A stretch of 64,000 nt of DNA, taken from Pseudescherichia vulneris NBRC 102420 (GTDB lineage: Bacteria > Pseudomonadota > Gammaproteobacteria > Enterobacterales > Enterobacteriaceae). The stretch is from positions 1 through 64,000 of the forward strand of contig NZ_BBMZ01000008.1 of assembly GCF_000759795.1 (NCBI RefSeq), read 5' to 3'. Of this stretch, positions 32,004 to 43,210 are shown piece by piece; within the stretch, counting starts at the first letter, position 1; each line of letters starts with the position of its first letter. The notes beneath the pieces were generated by a model that was given only the letters and a program-made list of their open reading frames with translations, searched no databases and was not told where the DNA came from. Position numbers and translations under genes: made by a program.

Positions 32004-33462
32004 ATTGCTGGTGAACGTAACGCCATCGGAGACGCGCGTCGCCTATATTGATGGCGGCATCCTGCAGGAGATCCACATCGAGCGCGAAGCGCGGCGCGGT
32101 ATCGTCGGCAATATCTACAAAGGGCGTGTGAGCCGGGTCCTGCCGGGCATGCAGGCGGCTTTTGTAGATATTGGTCTCGATAAGGCGGCTTTCCTCCACG
32201 CCTCCGATATTATGCCCCATACCGAGTGCGTCGCGGGCGAAGAGCAGAAGAACTTCACCGTGCGCGACATCTCCGAGCTGGTGCGCCAGGGCCAGGATCT
32301 GATGGTGCAGGTCGTCAAGGATCCGTTGGGCACCAAGGGCGCACGCCTGACTACCGATATTACGCTGCCCTCGCGCTACCTGGTCTTTATGCCGGGGGCC
32401 TCCCACGTGGGCGTTTCCCAGCGTATTGAAAGCGAAAGCGAGCGCGATCGGCTGAAGAAGATCGTCGCGGAGTACTGCGACGAGCAGGGTGGTTTTATCA
32501 TCCGTACCGCGGCCGAGGGCGTCTGCAATGAAGATCTCGCCTCGGATGCAGCCTACCTGAAGCGCGTCTGGACCAAGGTGATGGAGCGCAAAAAACGTCC
32601 CCAGACCCGCTATCAGATGTACGGCGAGCTGGCTCTGGCTCAGCGGGTGCTGCGCGACTTCGCCGACGCTCAGCTCGACCGCATCCGCGTCGACTCGCGC
32701 CTGACCTTTGACGCCCTGCTGGAGTTTACCGCAGAATACATTCCGGAGATGACCAGCAAGCTGGAGCACTACAGCGGGCGGCAGCCGATCTTCGATCTCT
32801 TCGACGTGGAAAACGAGATCCAACGTGCGCTGGAGCGCAAGGTTGAGCTGAAGTCCGGTGGCTACCTGATTATCGATCAGACCGAGGCGATGACCACCGT
32901 CGATATCAATACCGGCGCGTTCGTGGGCCATCGCAATCTCGACGACACCATCTTCAACACCAATATTGAAGCGACCCAGGCGATTGCCCGCCAGCTGCGC
33001 CTGCGCAACCTCGGCGGCATTATCATCATCGACTTTATCGATATGAGTAATGAGGATCACCGCCGCCGGGTGCTGCACTCCCTGGAGCAGGCGCTGAGCA
33101 AGGATCGGGTCAAAACCAGCATCAACGGCTTCTCCCAGCTTGGCCTGGTCGAGATGACCCGCAAGCGCACCCGAGAGAGCGTGGAACACGTGCTCTGCAA
33201 CGAGTGCCCGACCTGCCACGGACGTGGGACGGTCAAAACGGTAGAGACCGTCTGCTATGAGATCATGCGCGAAATCGTTCGTGTGCACCACGCCTACGAT
33301 TCCGATCGATTCTTAGTCTATGCTTCTCCTGCAGTGGCCGAAGCGCTAAAAAGCGACGAGTCCCATGCGCTGGCAGAAGTGGAAATCTTTGTTGGCAAAC
33401 AGGTAAAAGTACAAATTGAGCCGCTCTATAACCAGGAGCAGTTCGACGTGGTAATGATGTAA
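31993..33462 (+). CDS. rng: Ribonuclease G
   Basis: 489 aa from [18 protein letters not shown]; this start overlaps yhdE and gives the E. coli length. S1 domain at about 39-128, then the RNase E/G catalytic core with the acidic residues in [17 protein letters not shown] and IIIIDFIDM. The zinc-link cysteines are in [11 protein letters not shown] (about 405). It matures 16S rRNA 5' ends and decays mRNAs. Confidence 0.98.
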   Translation: MTAELLVNVTPSETRVAYIDGGILQEIHIEREARRGIVGNIYKGRVSRVLPGMQAAFVDIGLDKAAFLHASDIMPHTECVAGEEQKNFTVRDISELVRQGQDLMVQVVKDPLGTKGARLTTDITLPSRYLVFMPGASHVGVSQRIESESERDRLKKIVAEYCDEQGGFIIRTAAEGVCNEDLASDAAYLKRVWTKVMERKKRPQTRYQMYGELALAQRVLRDFADAQLDRIRVDSRLTFDALLEFTAEYIPEMTSKLEHYSGRQPIFDLFDVENEIQRALERKVELKSGGYLIIDQTEAMTTVDINTGAFVGHRNLDDTIFNTNIEATQAIARQLRLRNLGGIIIIDFIDMSNEDHRRRVLHSLEQALSKDRVKTSINGFSQLGLVEMTRKRTRESVEHVLCNECPTCHGRGTVKTVETVCYEIMREIVRVHHAYDSDRFLVYASPAVAEALKSDESHALAEVEIFVGKQVKVQIEPLYNQEQFDVVMM

Positions 33463-33520
33463 TTACGCAGCATGCTGCGACACGAGCAAGGCCTGTTTTT
33501 TGGCTGACAAGGAGAGATGC

Positions 33521-36500
33521 GTGAGGCGACTGCCTGGGATACTGCTGCTGACTGCCGCAACGTTGATTGTCATCGTCGCGCTGCTGGTGAGTGGCCTGCG
33601 TCTTGTGCTGCCGCATCTCAATACCTGGCGTCCGGCGCTGCTGGCAAAGATTGAGGCGGCCACGGGAATGCCGGTCAACGCCAGCTATATTCAAGCCAGC
33701 TGGCAAAACTTCGGTCCGCAGGTTGAGGTGCGCGATATCAGCGCTGGCCTGAGCGACGGCGGCGAATTCTCGGTTAAGCGCGTTACCCTGGCCCTGGACG
33801 TTTGGCAAAGCCTGCTGCACCTGCGCTGGCAGTTTCGCGATCTCACCTTTTACCGGCTGCGCATCTATACCAATACCCCAATACAGCAGGGCGACAGTCA
33901 GCAGGGCTTTGAAGGCAACCGTCTCAGCGATCTCTTCCTACGCCAGTTCGACCACTTCGATCTGCGCGACAGCGATATTAGCTTCTTAACTCCCTCCGGC
34001 CAGCGGGCCGAACTGGCGATCCCCCAGCTTACCTGGCTTAACGACAGCGCGCGCCATCGCGCCGAGGGGCAGGTGAGCCTCTCTAGCCTGACCGGCCAGC
34101 ACGGCGTAATGCAGGTGCGGATGGATCTGCGGGACGATAACGGCCTGCTTAACAACGGACGCCTGTGGCTACAGGCGGATGACGTCGACGTTAAGCCGTG
34201 GCTAGGCAAATGGATGCAGGACAACGTCGCCCTCGATAGCGCCCGCTTCAGCCTTGAAGGATGGGTGACCGTCAGCAAAGGCGAGGTGGCCAGCGGCGAC
34301 GTGTGGCTGAAAAAGGGTGGCGCGAGCTGGCAGGGCGATGCGAAACCGCACCATCTGAGCGTGGACAACCTGACAGCGCACGTGACCCGTACAGGGGAAA
34401 AAGGCTGGCAGTTTGCTATCCCCTCTACCCGCGTCACGCTGGATAATAAACCCTGGCCAAAGGGGGCGCTGACCCTGGCGTGGATCCCGGAGCAAACGGT
34501 AGGCGGCGTAAACAACACCCGGAGCGATGAGCTGCGCGTGCGTGCCAATCACCTGGAGCTCAGCGGGCTGGATGGCCTGCTACCGATTGCTGAAAAGTTC
34601 TCTCCCGCGCTGGGTGAGATCTGGCGGGCGATGCAGCCTGCCGGACAGATTGAGCAGCTGGCGCTGGATATCCCGCTCAAGGCCACGGAGAAAACGCGCT
34701 TCCAGGCACGCTGGCAGGATCTCTCCTGGCAGCAGTGGAAGATGTTGCCGGGCGTCCAGCATCTGGCCGGGACCCTGAGCGGCAGCGCGGAGGATGGTCG
34801 GCTGACGGCTGAGGTGACCCAGGCCACCATGCCCTATAAAACCGTGTTCCGTGCCCCGCTGGAGATTAAAAAGGGCGTGGCGACCCTCAACTGGCTGAAT
34901 AACAGCGATGGCTTCCAGCTGGATGGTCGCCAGCTTGATATTGAGGCCACCGGCCTGCGTGCCCGGGGGGACTTCCGCTATCTCAAGCCCGCTCATGACG
35001 AGCCGTGGCTGGGGATCCTCGCCGGGATTAGCACTAATGACGCCGGGCAGGCGTGGCGCTATTTCCCGGAAAACCTGATGGGCAAAGCGCTGGTGGACTA
35101 CCTGAGCGGGGCTATTCAGGGCGGCCAGGTGGATAACGCCACGCTGGTCTACGGCGGTAATCCGCATCTCTTCCCCTACAAGCACAACGAAGGGCAGTTT
35201 GAGGTGCTGGTGCCGCTACACAATGCGGTATATGCCTTCCAGCCCGGCTGGCCAGCGCTCAAGAATTTCGACATCGAGCTGGACTTCCTCAACGACGGCC
35301 TGTTTATGAAGAGTGATGCGGTCAGCCTCGGTGGGGTGCAGGCGCGCAACCTGGCGGCGGCAATCCCGGACTATCTGAAAGAGAAGCTGCTGATTGACGC
35401 CGATATCAACGGTCCGGGCAAAGAGGTCGGGCCGTACTTCAACGAGACGCCGCTGAAGGACTCCCTTGGCGCGACCCTGGACGAGCTTCAGCTTGATGGC
35501 GATGTGAGCGCTCGCTTACATCTTGATATCCCGCTGGACGGTGAGATCACTACCGCTAAAGGCGAAGTCAGGCTGCGGGATAACAGCCTGTTTATCAAGC
35601 CGCTGAACAGCACCCTGCACAATCTCAACGGCAACTTCAGCTTCGTGAACGGCAATCTGCAGAGCGAGCCGCTGACCGCCAGCTGGTTTAATCAGCCGCT
35701 CAACGTCAACTTCTCCACCACCGAAGGCAAAAAAGCCTATGAGGTGGCGATCGACATGAATGCGAACTGGCAGCCTGCCCGCACCGGCGTCCTGCCGAAA
35801 CAGGTCAACGATGCCCTCAGCGGCAGCGTGGCGTGGAACGGCAAGGTTGGGATCGAGCTGCCTTACAACGCAGGTGCGCGCTACAACGTGGATATTAAAG
35901 GCGACCTGAAAAATCTCGCCAGCCGACTGCCCTCGCCGCTAAATAAGCCTGCAGGCCAGTCTCTGCCGGTAAAGCTGAACGTGACGGGCAACCTGCGCAG
36001 CTTCGATCTGACCGGGGCGGCGGGCAGCGATAACCACTTTAATAGCCGCTGGCTGCTGAATCAAAAGCTGACCCTGGACAGAGCCATCTGGGCCTCGGAG
36101 AGCCAGACCATTCCGCCGCTACCGGCGCAGAGCGGCGTCGAGCTGAACCTGCCGCCGCTGGACGGCGCGCAGTGGCTGGGGCTTTTCCAGCAGGGCGTAG
36201 CCAGCAACGTCAGCAGCGCCACGGCCTTCCCGGAAGCGATTACCCTGCGCACGCCGGCGCTCACCCTCGGCGGCCAGCAGTGGAACAATGTCAGCCTGGA
36301 GACGCAGCCCGTGGCGGGCGGCACCAAGGTTGACGTGCAGGGACGTGAGATCGCGGCGGCGCTGACGATGGCGGATAACAGGCCCTGGACCGCCGCCATT
36401 CGCTATCTCTACTACAACCCGACCCCGGTCACCAGCGAGCCGCTGTCGCCGAAAGCATTACTGACCGGCAAGACGCGGATCGATTTCAGCGGCTGGCCCG

Positions 36501-37321
36501 ATCTTCAGCTGCGCTGCGCCGAGTGCTGGCTGTGGGGGCAGAAATATGGCCGCATTGAGGGTGATTTTACTATCAAAGGCGATACGCTCTCCCTGGCCAA
36601 CGGCTTGGTGGACAGCGGCTTCGCCCGCCTGACTGCCGGCGGTGAGTGGGTTAACCGCAGCGGTGCCGAACGCACGTCCATTAAAGGTAAGCTGCGGGCG
36701 GATAAGATCGACTCCGCCACGGAGTTCTTTGGCGTCACCACGCCGATGCGTGATGCGTCGGTCGACGCCGACTACGATCTCCACTGGCGTGATGCCCCGT
36801 GGCAGCCGGATGTGGCCTCCCTCAACGGCGTGCTGCACACCCGCCTCGGCAAGGGGCAAATTGCTGACGTCAGTACCGGCCGCGCCGGACAACTGCTGCG
36901 TCTGCTGAGCTTTGACGCCCTGCTGCGCAAGCTGCGCTTTGACTTCAGCGACACCTTTAGCGAAGGCTTCTACTTTGACTCTATCCGCAGCACGGCGTGG
37001 ATCAAAGATGGCGTTCTGCATACCGACGATACGCTGGTAGACGGCCTTGAGGCGGACATCGCCATGAAGGGATCGGTCAACCTCGTGCGCCGCGAGCTGG
37101 ACGTAGAGGCCGTAGTTGCCCCGGAGATCTCCGCCACCGTTGGCGTCGCAGCCGCGTTCGCCGTTAACCCCATCGTTGGCGCAGCGGTGTTTGCCGCCAG
37201 CAAGGTGCTGGGGCCGCTGTGGAGCAAGGTCTCTATTCTGCGCTACCACATCAGCGGGCCGATGGATAAACCGCAGATCAATGAAGTGATGCGCCAGCCG
37301 CGAACCCCGCCCGCGAAATAG
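33521..37321 (+). CDS. yhdP: AsmA-family phospholipid transport protein YhdP
   Basis: 1266 aa from a GTG (AAGGAGAG ribosome-binding site 4 nt upstream), exactly the E. coli length; a TTG seven codons upstream is less plausible. An N-terminal membrane anchor (about 5-27) precedes a very long periplasmic repeating beta-groove. The conserved C-terminus is GSVNLVRRELDVEAVVAPEISATVGVAAAFAVNPIVGAAVFAASKVLGPLWSKVS. YhdP bridges the periplasm with TamB and YdbH to move phospholipids to the outer membrane. Confidence 0.97.
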   Translation: MRRLPGILLLTAATLIVIVALLVSGLRLVLPHLNTWRPALLAKIEAATGMPVNASYIQASWQNFGPQVEVRDISAGLSDGGEFSVKRVTLALDVWQSLLHLRWQFRDLTFYRLRIYTNTPIQQGDSQQGFEGNRLSDLFLRQFDHFDLRDSDISFLTPSGQRAELAIPQLTWLNDSARHRAEGQVSLSSLTGQHGVMQVRMDLRDDNGLLNNGRLWLQADDVDVKPWLGKWMQDNVALDSARFSLEGWVTVSKGEVASGDVWLKKGGASWQGDAKPHHLSVDNLTAHVTRTGEKGWQFAIPSTRVTLDNKPWPKGALTLAWIPEQTVGGVNNTRSDELRVRANHLELSGLDGLLPIAEKFSPALGEIWRAMQPAGQIEQLALDIPLKATEKTRFQARWQDLSWQQWKMLPGVQHLAGTLSGSAEDGRLTAEVTQATMPYKTVFRAPLEIKKGVATLNWLNNSDGFQLDGRQLDIEATGLRARGDFRYLKPAHDEPWLGILAGISTNDAGQAWRYFPENLMGKALVDYLSGAIQGGQVDNATLVYGGNPHLFPYKHNEGQFEVLVPLHNAVYAFQPGWPALKNFDIELDFLNDGLFMKSDAVSLGGVQARNLAAAIPDYLKEKLLIDADINGPGKEVGPYFNETPLKDSLGATLDELQLDGDVSARLHLDIPLDGEITTAKGEVRLRDNSLFIKPLNSTLHNLNGNFSFVNGNLQSEPLTASWFNQPLNVNFSTTEGKKAYEVAIDMNANWQPARTGVLPKQVNDALSGSVAWNGKVGIELPYNAGARYNVDIKGDLKNLASRLPSPLNKPAGQSLPVKLNVTGNLRSFDLTGAAGSDNHFNSRWLLNQKLTLDRAIWASESQTIPPLPAQSGVELNLPPLDGAQWLGLFQQGVASNVSSATAFPEAITLRTPALTLGGQQWNNVSLETQPVAGGTKVDVQGREIAAALTMADNRPWTAAIRYLYYNPTPVTSEPLSPKALLTGKTRIDFSGWPDLQLRCAECWLWGQKYGRIEGDFTIKGDTLSLANGLVDSGFARLTAGGEWVNRSGAERTSIKGKLRADKIDSATEFFGVTTPMRDASVDADYDLHWRDAPWQPDVASLNGVLHTRLGKGQIADVSTGRAGQLLRLLSFDALLRKLRFDFSDTFSEGFYFDSIRSTAWIKDGVLHTDDTLVDGLEADIAMKGSVNLVRRELDVEAVVAPEISATVGVAAAFAVNPIVGAAVFAASKVLGPLWSKVSILRYHISGPMDKPQINEVMRQPRTPPAK

Positions 37322-37363
37322 CAATGATTTGACGAGTTGAGCGAATTGCCTCACTCTCAATAG

Positions 37364-38857
<1,494 letters not shown>

Positions 38858-38902
38858 CGCCTGCTCGCCTCTTCCTGCCGGTGAGAGCCGGCAGGAAATT
38901 TC

Positions 38903-39832
38903 TCACTTCTCTTTTGCGCGTCCGCGCATCGCCTGAAACACCTGCGACACCTCGACAAAGTAGTTCGTCAGCGCATCGATACAGACCTGCACCTTCAGCG
39001 GCAGCTTATCCTTCTCGGTATAGAGGGCATACACCGGACGCGGATCCGACTGGTAGCGCGGGAAGATGATCTCCAGCGTGCCGCGGTTGATCTCGTCGAT
39101 CACCCACATCAGCGGAACATAGGCTACCCCTGCGCCCACCGTTAGCCAGCGGGTCAGGGTCATGGGATCGTTGGTGACAAAACGTCCCTGAGGAACGATC
39201 TTCGTCGACAGTCCCTCCGGGGCAATCAGCTCAAACTCATTGTCGGGGCGCACGCTATACTCAAGCCAGGAGTGATTAGCGAGATCGGCTGGCTTTTCAG
39301 GCACGCCGTACTGCATCAGATAGCTTTTCGCGGCGCAGACCACCATCGGCATCGCCCCCAGTCGGCGGGAGAAGAGGCTCGAATCCTGTAGTGCACCCAC
39401 GCGGATCACCACGTCCAGCCCATCGGCAATCAGATCCGGGGCAGGGATGCCGGTGACCAGATCCACCGACAGGCCAGGATAGTCGCGGAGCATCTCGGCG
39501 GTCATTTTGGCCAGCACGTTTTGCGCCATGGTGGACGAGCAGCCGATGCGCAGGGTGCCGATAGGGGTATTGTTAAAGGCATAGAGCTGTTCATGCACGT
39601 CCTGCGCCTCGTGCAGCATCCGACGGCAGCCCTGGTAGTAGATCTTGCCCGCTTCGGTCAGGGCCAGGCTGCGGGTGCTGCGGTTGAGCAGCTTAACCTG
39701 CAGCTCATCTTCCAGTCTGGCAACGATCTGGCTGATGGAGGAGACGCTCATCTGGAGCTGTCGGGCAGCGGCGGTAAACGAGCCTAGCTCAACCACTTTG
39801 GCAAACACCGACATACGCTTTAATCTTTCCAT
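38903..39832 (-). CDS. aaeR: LysR-type activator of the aae efflux operon
   Basis: 309 aa LysR regulator. The N-terminal winged HTH reads VVELGSFTAAARQLQMSVSSISQIVARLEDEL (about 14-45); the effector domain follows. It is divergent from aaeXAB, which it activates with aromatic carboxylic acids such as p-hydroxybenzoate in E. coli. A matching palindrome is at 39884-39908. Confidence 0.95.
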   Translation of the reverse strand: MERLKRMSVFAKVVELGSFTAAARQLQMSVSSISQIVARLEDELQVKLLNRSTRSLALTEAGKIYYQGCRRMLHEAQDVHEQLYAFNNTPIGTLRIGCSSTMAQNVLAKMTAEMLRDYPGLSVDLVTGIPAPDLIADGLDVVIRVGALQDSSLFSRRLGAMPMVVCAAKSYLMQYGVPEKPADLANHSWLEYSVRPDNEFELIAPEGLSTKIVPQGRFVTNDPMTLTRWLTVGAGVAYVPLMWVIDEINRGTLEIIFPRYQSDPRPVYALYTEKDKLPLKVQVCIDALTNYFVEVSQVFQAMRGRAKEK

Positions 39833-39883
39833 TGTTCACTCTGGCTTAAAAGTGATTTAGATAACACAATATAGATAACAACA

Positions 39884-39908
39884 TAACAGTTACGGTAAAA
39901 TACTGTTA
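39884..39908. promoter_or_regulatory. AaeR operator (LysR T-N11-A palindrome)
   Basis: TAACAGT and ACTGTTA, perfect 7-bp arms separated by exactly 11 nt (TACGGTAAAAT), give the canonical LysR T-N11-A site. It is in the 180-bp gap between aaeR and aaeX. Inferred recognition site of AaeR. Confidence 0.8.
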
Positions 39909-40012
39909 GCTGAGTAATAGACACGTCACTCTCGCCCGGCCCTTCTGGCCCTTATTCCTGCGGTGACGTGAATAATAAACCATCGCCTGCACGCTCTCTA
40001 ATCAAGGTTAAC

Positions 40013-40216
40013 ATGAGTCTGTTTCCCGTTATCGTGGTCTTCGGCCTGTCGTTCCCGCCGATATTCTTCGAGCTACTGTTATCGCTGGCCCTCTTTTGGC
40101 TGGTGCGCCGCGTGCTGATCCCGACAGGGATCTACGATTTTGTCTGGCATCCAGCGCTGTTCAATACGGCTCTCTACTGCTGCCTGTTCTACTTATTGTC
40201 GCGCCTGTTCGTCTGA
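40013..40216 (+). CDS. aaeX: Small membrane protein AaeX
   Basis: 67 aa from [20 protein letters not shown], as in E. coli; the frame extends 15 codons upstream without support. Two hydrophobic helices; DUF1656 family. First gene of aaeXAB. Function is unknown but it always accompanies AaeAB-type pumps. Confidence 0.95.
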   Translation: MSLFPVIVVFGLSFPPIFFELLLSLALFWLVRRVLIPTGIYDFVWHPALFNTALYCCLFYLLSRLFV

Positions 40217-40223
40217 GGTTGAT

Positions 40224-41156
40224 GTGAAAACGTTTATAAAAAATATCTCTCGTACCGCTATCACCGTGATCCTGGTGATACTGGCTTTCATCGCTATTTT
40301 TCGTGCCTGGGTCTACTACACCGAGTCGCCGTGGACGCGCGACGCCCGCTTTAGCGCCGACGTGGTGGCGATTGCCCCTGACGTCGCCGGGCTGATCACC
40401 GACGTGAAGGTTCATGATAACCAGCTGGTGAAGAAAGACCAGGTGCTGTTTACCATCGACCAGCCGCGCTATCAGAAAGCGCTGGAGGAGGCCGAGGCGG
40501 ACGTCGCCTACTACCAGGCGCTGGCTACGGAAAAACGCCGGGAAGCCGGACGACGCAACCAGCTCGGCATCCAGGCGATGTCTCGGGAAGAGATTGACCA
40601 GGCGAATAACGTCCTGCAAACCGTGCTGCACCAGCTGGCAAAAGCCGAAGCCACGCGCGATATGGCGAAGCTGGACCTGGAGCGTACCGTGATCCGCGCC
40701 CCGTCCGCCGGTTGGGTAACCAACCTGAACGTCTATACCGGTGAGTTTATTACCCGTGGTTCAACGGCGGTGGCGCTGGTAAAACATGACTCCTTCTACG
40801 TGCTGGCCTATATGGAAGAGACCAAGCTGGAGGGCGTGCGTCCCGGCTATCGCACCGAAATTACGCCGCTTGGCAGTAACCAGGTGCTGAAAGGTACGGT
40901 GGACAGCATCGCCGCCGGGGTGACCAACGCCAGCAGCAGCCGCGATGCCAAAGGGATGGCGACCATCGACTCTAACCTTGAGTGGGTCCGTCTGGCGCAG
41001 CGCGTGCCGGTGCGTATCCGCCTCGACAGCCAGCCGGGCAACCTGTGGCCTGCGGGCACCACCGCGACGGTGGTGATCACCGGCGAGAAAGACCGGGACG
41101 CCAGCCAGGACTCCTTCTTCCGCAAGCTGGCCCACCGTCTGCGTGAGATGGGCTAA
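40224..41156 (+). CDS. aaeA: Aromatic carboxylic acid efflux adaptor AaeA
   Basis: 310 aa from a GTG at 40224 ([15 protein letters not shown]), 7 nt after aaeX. A membrane anchor at about 12-30 is followed by a HlyD/EmrA-type periplasmic adaptor with lipoyl ([24 protein letters not shown]) and coiled-coil parts. With AaeB it exports p-hydroxybenzoate and related acids as a metabolic relief valve. Confidence 0.96.
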   Translation: MKTFIKNISRTAITVILVILAFIAIFRAWVYYTESPWTRDARFSADVVAIAPDVAGLITDVKVHDNQLVKKDQVLFTIDQPRYQKALEEAEADVAYYQALATEKRREAGRRNQLGIQAMSREEIDQANNVLQTVLHQLAKAEATRDMAKLDLERTVIRAPSAGWVTNLNVYTGEFITRGSTAVALVKHDSFYVLAYMEETKLEGVRPGYRTEITPLGSNQVLKGTVDSIAAGVTNASSSRDAKGMATIDSNLEWVRLAQRVPVRIRLDSQPGNLWPAGTTATVVITGEKDRDASQDSFFRKLAHRLREMG

Positions 41157-41161
41157 GCACG

Positions 41162-43129
41162 ATGGGTATCTTCTCCATCGCCAACCAGCACGTGCGCTTT
41201 GCCATCAAGCTGGCCTGTGCCATTGTGCTGGCGCTGTTTGTTGGCTTCCACTTTAATCTGGAAACGCCGCGCTGGGCGGTGCTGACGGCAGCGATTGTGG
41301 CCGCCGGTCCGGCCTTTGCCGCCGGGGGCGAACCCTACTCGGGAGCGATCCGCTACCGGGGCATGCTGCGTATCGTTGGGACCTTTATCGGCTGCTTTGC
41401 CGCGCTGGTGATGATCATCGGCATGATCCGCGCCCCGCTGGTGATGCTGATGGTCTGCTGTCTCTGGGCGGGCTTCTGCACCTGGGTCTCCTCGCTGGTG
41501 CGGGTTGAAAACTCCTACGCGTGGGGCCTGTCGGGCTACACCGCGCTGATCATCGTCATTACCGTGCAGGCCGAACCGCTACTCACTCCGCAGTTCGCCG
41601 TTGAGCGCTGCAGCGAGATCGTTATCGGGATCGTCTGCGCCATCGTGGCCGATCTGCTCTTCTCGCCGCGCTCGGTGAAGCAGGAGATCGACCGCGAGCT
41701 CGACGGCCTGCTGTTGGCGCAGTACCAGCTGATGCAGCTCTGCGTGCAGAATGGCGACGGCGATGAGATGGATAAGGCCTGGGGGGCGCTGGTGCGGCGC
41801 ACCAATGCTCTGGACGGGATGCGTACCAACCTCAACATGGAGTCGTCGCGCTGGACGCGGGCCAACCGCCGTCTCAAGGTGATCAATACCCTGTCGCTGA
41901 CCCTGATTACCCAGGCGTGTGAGACCTGGCTGATGCAGCAGTCGCGTCCGGAGCTCGTCACCGATACGTTCCGGGAGCTGTTCGCCACGCCGGTAGAGAC
42001 GGTGCAGGACGTGCACAAGCAGCTCAAGCGGATGCGCCGCGTGATCGCCTGGACCGGCGAGCGTGATACGCCCATTACTATCTACAGCTGGGTTGGGGCG
42101 GCGACGCGCTTTCTGCTGCTTCGGCGCGGGGTGATCGGCAATACCCGCATCAGCGCTACCGAAGAGGAGGTGCTGCGTACCGAGGCGGTGGTTAAAGCCG
42201 AGTCGGCAGAGCGTCACCATGCGATGGTCAACTTCTGGCGCACCACGCTCTCCTGTATGGTCGGGACCCTGTTCTGGCTGTGGACGGGCTGGACCTCGGG
42301 CAGCGGGGCGATGATCATGATTGCGGTGGTCACCTCGCTGGCGATGCGCCTGCCCAACCCGCGCATGGTGGCGATGGATTTTGTCTACGGTACGCTAGCA
42401 GCGCTGCCCATCGGGGCGTTCTACTTTCTGGTGGTGATGCCTGCCACCCAACAAAGCATGCTGCTGCTCTGCATCAGCCTGGCGGTGTTGGCCTTCTTTA
42501 TCGGTATCGAGGTGCAGAAGCGGCGGCTGGGATCGCTGGGGGCGCTGGCGAGCACCATCAACATCCTGGTGCTGGATAACCCGATGACCTTTGAGTTCAA
42601 CCGCTTTCTCGACAGCGCGCTGGGGCAGATCGTCGGCTGCGTGTTGGCCCTGCTGGTGATCCTGTTGGTGCGGGATAACTCCCGGGCGCGTACCGGCCGC
42701 GTGCTGCTGAACCAGTTTGTTTCGGCGGCGGTCTCGGCGCTGACCACTAACACGGCAAGACGCAGAGAGAATCATCTACCCGCGCTTTACCAGCAGCTCT
42801 TTTTACTGCTGAACAAGTTCCCGGGGGACGTGGGTAAATTCCGTCTGGCGTTGACCATGATTATCGCCCACCAGCGTCTACGCGATGCGCCGATCCCGGT
42901 GAATGCGGATCTCTCTGCTTTCCACCGCCAGCTACGGCGTACGGCCGATAACGTCATCGCCGCCCGCAGCGACGAGACCCGCCGCCGCTACTTCAGCCAG
43001 CTGCTGGAGGAGCTGGACGTCTACCAGGAAAAACTCCGCGACTGGGACGCGCCGGAGCAGGTCACCCATCCGGTAAAACGGCTGGTGGATGTGCTCCACA
43101 AATACCAGTCTGCGCTCACCACCCGTTAA
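41162..43129 (+). CDS. aaeB: Aromatic carboxylic acid efflux pump AaeB
   Basis: 655 aa, the E. coli length. Two membrane halves of about six helices (about 13-170 and 355-520), separated and followed by cytoplasmic parts; FUSC/ArAE family. It moves aromatic acids outward through AaeA. It starts 5 nt after aaeA. A strong terminator follows. Confidence 0.97.
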   Translation: MGIFSIANQHVRFAIKLACAIVLALFVGFHFNLETPRWAVLTAAIVAAGPAFAAGGEPYSGAIRYRGMLRIVGTFIGCFAALVMIIGMIRAPLVMLMVCCLWAGFCTWVSSLVRVENSYAWGLSGYTALIIVITVQAEPLLTPQFAVERCSEIVIGIVCAIVADLLFSPRSVKQEIDRELDGLLLAQYQLMQLCVQNGDGDEMDKAWGALVRRTNALDGMRTNLNMESSRWTRANRRLKVINTLSLTLITQACETWLMQQSRPELVTDTFRELFATPVETVQDVHKQLKRMRRVIAWTGERDTPITIYSWVGAATRFLLLRRGVIGNTRISATEEEVLRTEAVVKAESAERHHAMVNFWRTTLSCMVGTLFWLWTGWTSGSGAMIMIAVVTSLAMRLPNPRMVAMDFVYGTLAALPIGAFYFLVVMPATQQSMLLLCISLAVLAFFIGIEVQKRRLGSLGALASTINILVLDNPMTFEFNRFLDSALGQIVGCVLALLVILLVRDNSRARTGRVLLNQFVSAAVSALTTNTARRRENHLPALYQQLFLLLNKFPGDVGKFRLALTMIIAHQRLRDAPIPVNADLSAFHRQLRRTADNVIAARSDETRRRYFSQLLEELDVYQEKLRDWDAPEQVTHPVKRLVDVLHKYQSALTTR

Positions 43130-43132
43130 GCC

Positions 43133-43162
43133 AAAACCGACGCCAGAAGCGTCGGTTTTTTT
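43133..43162 (+). terminator. aaeXAB terminator
   Basis: AAAACCGACGC / GCGTCGGTTTT, an 11-bp stem with a 5-nt loop followed by T7, directly after aaeB. A TATACT (43168-43173) right after it may be the -10 of the next gene, with no good -35. Confidence 0.95.
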
Positions 43163-43210
43163 GTGGCTATACTTAGCGGAGTCATTCATTCACGGGGATC
43201 GGGAGGACGC

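Noticed and set aside
31963-33291. 442-aa ORF antisense to rng, and similar long antisense ORFs over accC (476 aa), panF (328 aa), mreB (342 aa) and the aldehyde dehydrogenase (412 aa)
   Set aside because: The sense strand encodes well-known conserved proteins. The antisense products have no recognisable domains and arise from GC-rich codon bias.
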